64,000 bases of DNA from assembly GCF_003367505.1 (NCBI RefSeq), contig NZ_PXXX01000014.1, positions 1-64,000 of the forward strand, read 5' to 3'. Source of the DNA: Lysinibacillus capsici. Its GTDB lineage: Bacteria; Bacillota; Bacilli; Bacillales_A; Planococcaceae. The notes under the pieces are model-generated. The model made no database searches, had not been told where the DNA came from, and was given only the letters and a program-made list of their open reading frames with translations. How positions within the stretch are numbered: the first letter of the stretch is position 1; each line of letters opens with the position of its first letter. Positions 61,888 through 64,000 of the stretch are shown here, one piece after another. Position numbers and translations under genes: made by a program.

Positions 61888-63384
61888 TTATTTCAAGTCG
61901 CCAACTTTTTCTTTTAATGCGGCTAATTGATCTGGATAGTTTTTTTCAGTTATTTCATTCCACAATTCTGCATCTTTAATTCCACATCTTTCGGGAATAA
62001 AGACTGGGTCAAGCCCCAACTTCTTTTGCTCTTCATAATCTCTTAATGTAGCTATACCTGGCTTTGTTAATAAAATAATAGCAATTAGGTTTAACCATGC
62101 AAGTATACCTACACCAATATCAGCAAGATTCCAAGCAGTTGCTGAGGAACGAATCGTTCCAAAAAAGATAGAGATAACTAGTAGTACTTTTACGACAATA
62201 GCAATAGTAGCAAAGTTTTTATTGTTTCTAAATAAGTAAGCAACATTACTTTCCGTGTATACCCCAAAAGCAAGCATAGTAGTTATTGCAAAGAAAAATA
62301 CTGCGATAGCAACAAAAGGACTTCCTAAACCAGGAATGAATGAGTTAATTGCTTCTTGTGCAAATGCAGTACCTGCTTCAACTCCTGGTAGATTCTCAAC
62401 CAAAAATCCCCCATTAGGATGGGCAATATTGTAACTGCCTGTGGAGATGATCATAATGGCTGTAGCTGTACAAACAAGTAGTGTATCTACATAGACCGAG
62501 AATGCTTGGACAAGCCCTTGTTTAGCAGGATGAGATACTTCTGCGGTACCAGCTGCCTGTGCCCCAGTACCTTGACCTGCTTCATTTGAATAAGCCCCTC
62601 TTTTTACTCCCCACATAATTGCATTTCCAAAAACAGCACCAAATGCAGCATTTAAATTAAAGGCAGAGCTGAAAATTAAAGCAAATATTGCAGGTACATC
62701 TTTTATATTGATCAATAAAATAATGAATGCAAGAAGTATGTAAGCAGTTGCCATAAACGGTACAGCATATTCAGCAACTTTTCCAACCCTTTTAATACCA
62801 CCAAAAATAGCAAATCCAAATATTGCAGAAACAATAATACCTGTAATTATTGGTGAAATCCCGAAGGCATTTTTTGTTGAATCAGCAATATTAAAGGCTT
62901 GAACACCTGAACCAGTGAAACCAGTTGCTATAATTGTAGCGATAGCAAATAATATAGCAAATGGCTTATTTTTTAACCCTTTCTCAATATAGTATGCTGG
63001 CCCTCCACGATACTCTCCTGCGATTTCTTGTTTCCAAACCTGGGCTAACGAGGACTCAATATAGGCAGCACCAGCTCCTAAAAAGGCTATGACCCACATC
63101 CAAAAGATAGCCCCTGGTCCTCCAAAATAAATTGCAGTAGCTACACCAGCTATATTCCCAATTCCGACACGTCCACCCAATGCCATTGCAAAGCTTTGAA
63201 AAGATGAAACGCCATTTGCCGAAGTTTTTCTATTAAATAATTGTTTAATCATATCTTTGAAGAGACGCAGCTGTGGAAACCTCATAATAAGCGAAAAGTA
63301 AACGCCAGCTCCTAAGCAAAGATAAACTAATGCGTTACTCCAGATAATCCCTGCTATTTTACCTGTTAAAGCGGCAAAATCCAT
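61888..63384 (-). CDS. alsT: Alanine/glycine:sodium symporter (AGCS family)
   Basis: A 498-residue membrane protein with about 11 helices. AGCS signatures: GGRVGIGNIAGVATAIYFGG (sodium and substrate region), GGPAYYIEKGL and SNEAGQGTGAQAAGTAEVSH. It imports alanine or glycine with Na+. ATG 63384 follows AAAGAGG; the frame is open to 63417, but the SD would be internal. The next upstream gene on the same strand is rocB-like, 101 bases away. Confidence 0.92.
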   Translation of the reverse strand: MDFAALTGKIAGIIWSNALVYLCLGAGVYFSLIMRFPQLRLFKDMIKQLFNRKTSANGVSSFQSFAMALGGRVGIGNIAGVATAIYFGGPGAIFWMWVIAFLGAGAAYIESSLAQVWKQEIAGEYRGGPAYYIEKGLKNKPFAILFAIATIIATGFTGSGVQAFNIADSTKNAFGISPIITGIIVSAIFGFAIFGGIKRVGKVAEYAVPFMATAYILLAFIILLINIKDVPAIFALIFSSAFNLNAAFGAVFGNAIMWGVKRGAYSNEAGQGTGAQAAGTAEVSHPAKQGLVQAFSVYVDTLLVCTATAIMIISTGSYNIAHPNGGFLVENLPGVEAGTAFAQEAINSFIPGLGSPFVAIAVFFFAITTMLAFGVYTESNVAYLFRNNKNFATIAIVVKVLLVISIFFGTIRSSATAWNLADIGVGILAWLNLIAIILLTKPGIATLRDYEEQKKLGLDPVFIPERCGIKDAELWNEITEKNYPDQLAALKEKVGDLK

Positions 63385-63484
63385 ATAACAACCTCTTTCT
63401 ATTTTGTACTCTGTCATCTTAGATTATTAGGTAACAATTTAAATGAGAGGATATGAAAGCTATTTTGAATGAAGTTTCTTTTAT

Positions 63485-64000
63485 TTAAAATAAACTTTTA
63501 ATCAATGTATCAATCATAATAGGCATTTCTTTAAACGCACTATCCACATGCAATCGCTCTGTTTTTTGATGGGCATCCTTACCAAATGGACCGACATTTA
63601 AGACAGGACCTTGTAATGCCGCCATCTCTTTGAATGGAATATGATACGTATCGCCCCATACAGGTGTGTTCCGTTCAAATGCTAGCCACTCATTGGATGC
63701 ATCTGAATAATTGACATAGCTTAAATCACAAATTCCGTTAAAGTAGTGGATCTGCTCCACCTCAATATCAAATGTTTGAGCTGTTTGCTTCATTAATTCA
63801 ATCGACTGTTTCACTAATGGATGGTTGGATGAATTAATGGCTGGATAGTAAGGCGGTGCATATAACAGAACTGTGGCAGGTGCTAATTCCTGACAGCGAA
63901 TCATGAGCTGATCCACAATACGAATGGATTTTTCACGATCATCCCATGCAGGATGCTGCTGAACCTGGTGCTTAATCGCTTGTACTTCCTCAGCTCCTAA
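63485..64000 (-). CDS. rocB: RocB-like M20 peptidase, C-terminal part (cut by window end)
   Basis: The frame is open through the last base (translated end: ...VQQHPAWDDREKSIRIVDQL), so the 5' part lies outside the window. The visible 171 or so residues include the C-terminal motifs NVGPFGKDAHQKTERLHVDS and LQGPVLNVGPFGKDA that characterise RocB proteins, which belong to the M20 family and are linked to arginine use in Bacillus. An ATG or GTG near 63916 is internal and not the start. Confidence 0.85.
   Translation of the reverse strand, partial: LGAEEVQAIKHQVQQHPAWDDREKSIRIVDQLMIRCQELAPATVLLYAPPYYPAINSSNHPLVKQSIELMKQTAQTFDIEVEQIHYFNGICDLSYVNYSDASNEWLAFERNTPVWGDTYHIPFKEMAALQGPVLNVGPFGKDAHQKTERLHVDSAFKEMPIMIDTLIKSLF

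Overview
The window looks like chromosomal DNA of a low-GC Gram-positive spore-former of the Lysinibacillus type (Bacillaceae/Caryophanaceae). The basis is strong AAGGAGG-type ribosome binding sites with frequent GTG and TTG starts, Bacillus-type riboswitches, an oxygenase-only nitric oxide synthase, an SLH-domain surface protein, and many genes whose closest remembered counterparts are in Bacillus subtilis. The genus is an inference; no 16S sequence is present. I see no transposase, integrase, CRISPR array or prophage.

Layout. 1-1722: the end of an rRNA operon (5S) followed by 17 tRNA genes and a terminator. 1740-2090: a gene-free, structured segment that may encode a small RNA. 2254-7059: nitric oxide synthase with an unknown partner, an MFS exporter, and a lysine-riboswitch-controlled lysine permease. 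7212-10579: a two-component system plus ABC exporter resembling ycbLMNO. 10627-15364: a Nramp manganese importer with a palindromic operator candidate, then a two-component system with two PepSY proteins. 15585-19953: a c-di-AMP riboswitch with the potassium importer KimA, then a guanine riboswitch with xpt-pbuX. 20260-26811: membrane and unknown-function genes, then a minus-strand nitrogen-metabolism-like group (small AtzG/GatC-like subunit, amidase, PucR-type regulator, DMT exporter). 27107-31139: an EAL and a CBS-GGDEF protein in overlapping frames, a gene broken by an in-frame TGA, and cystine importer TcyP. 31187-38643: YpsA, a 32-codon membrane peptide, DUF418, a two-component system whose sensor has an external CxxC, and a TetR-MFS drug-efflux pair.

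38803-45856 is a muropeptide-salvage operon: serine hydrolase, ABC sugar importer (binding protein and two permeases, no ATPase), BadF-type sugar kinase, MurNAc-6-P etherase MurQ and an RpiR/MurR regulator. It replaces the PTS route used by B. subtilis. A lone MsmK/UgpC-type ATPase at 52904-53986 is the obvious candidate to power it. Between them, 46166-52721 carries three paralogous tail-collar-domain proteins and a 1648-residue secreted multidomain SLH protein, all co-directional and without phage genes. This is the least explained assembly in the window.

54093-64000: a PucR/CdaR-type regulator, an MMPL exporter with a divergent TetR, a cupin, a compact promoter/33-codon ORF/terminator unit in front of a DUF1641-NDH-2 pair (yjlC-ndh type), a soluble chemotaxis-type signalling protein, an alanine/glycine:sodium symporter, and the C-terminal part of a RocB-like peptidase that runs off the window.
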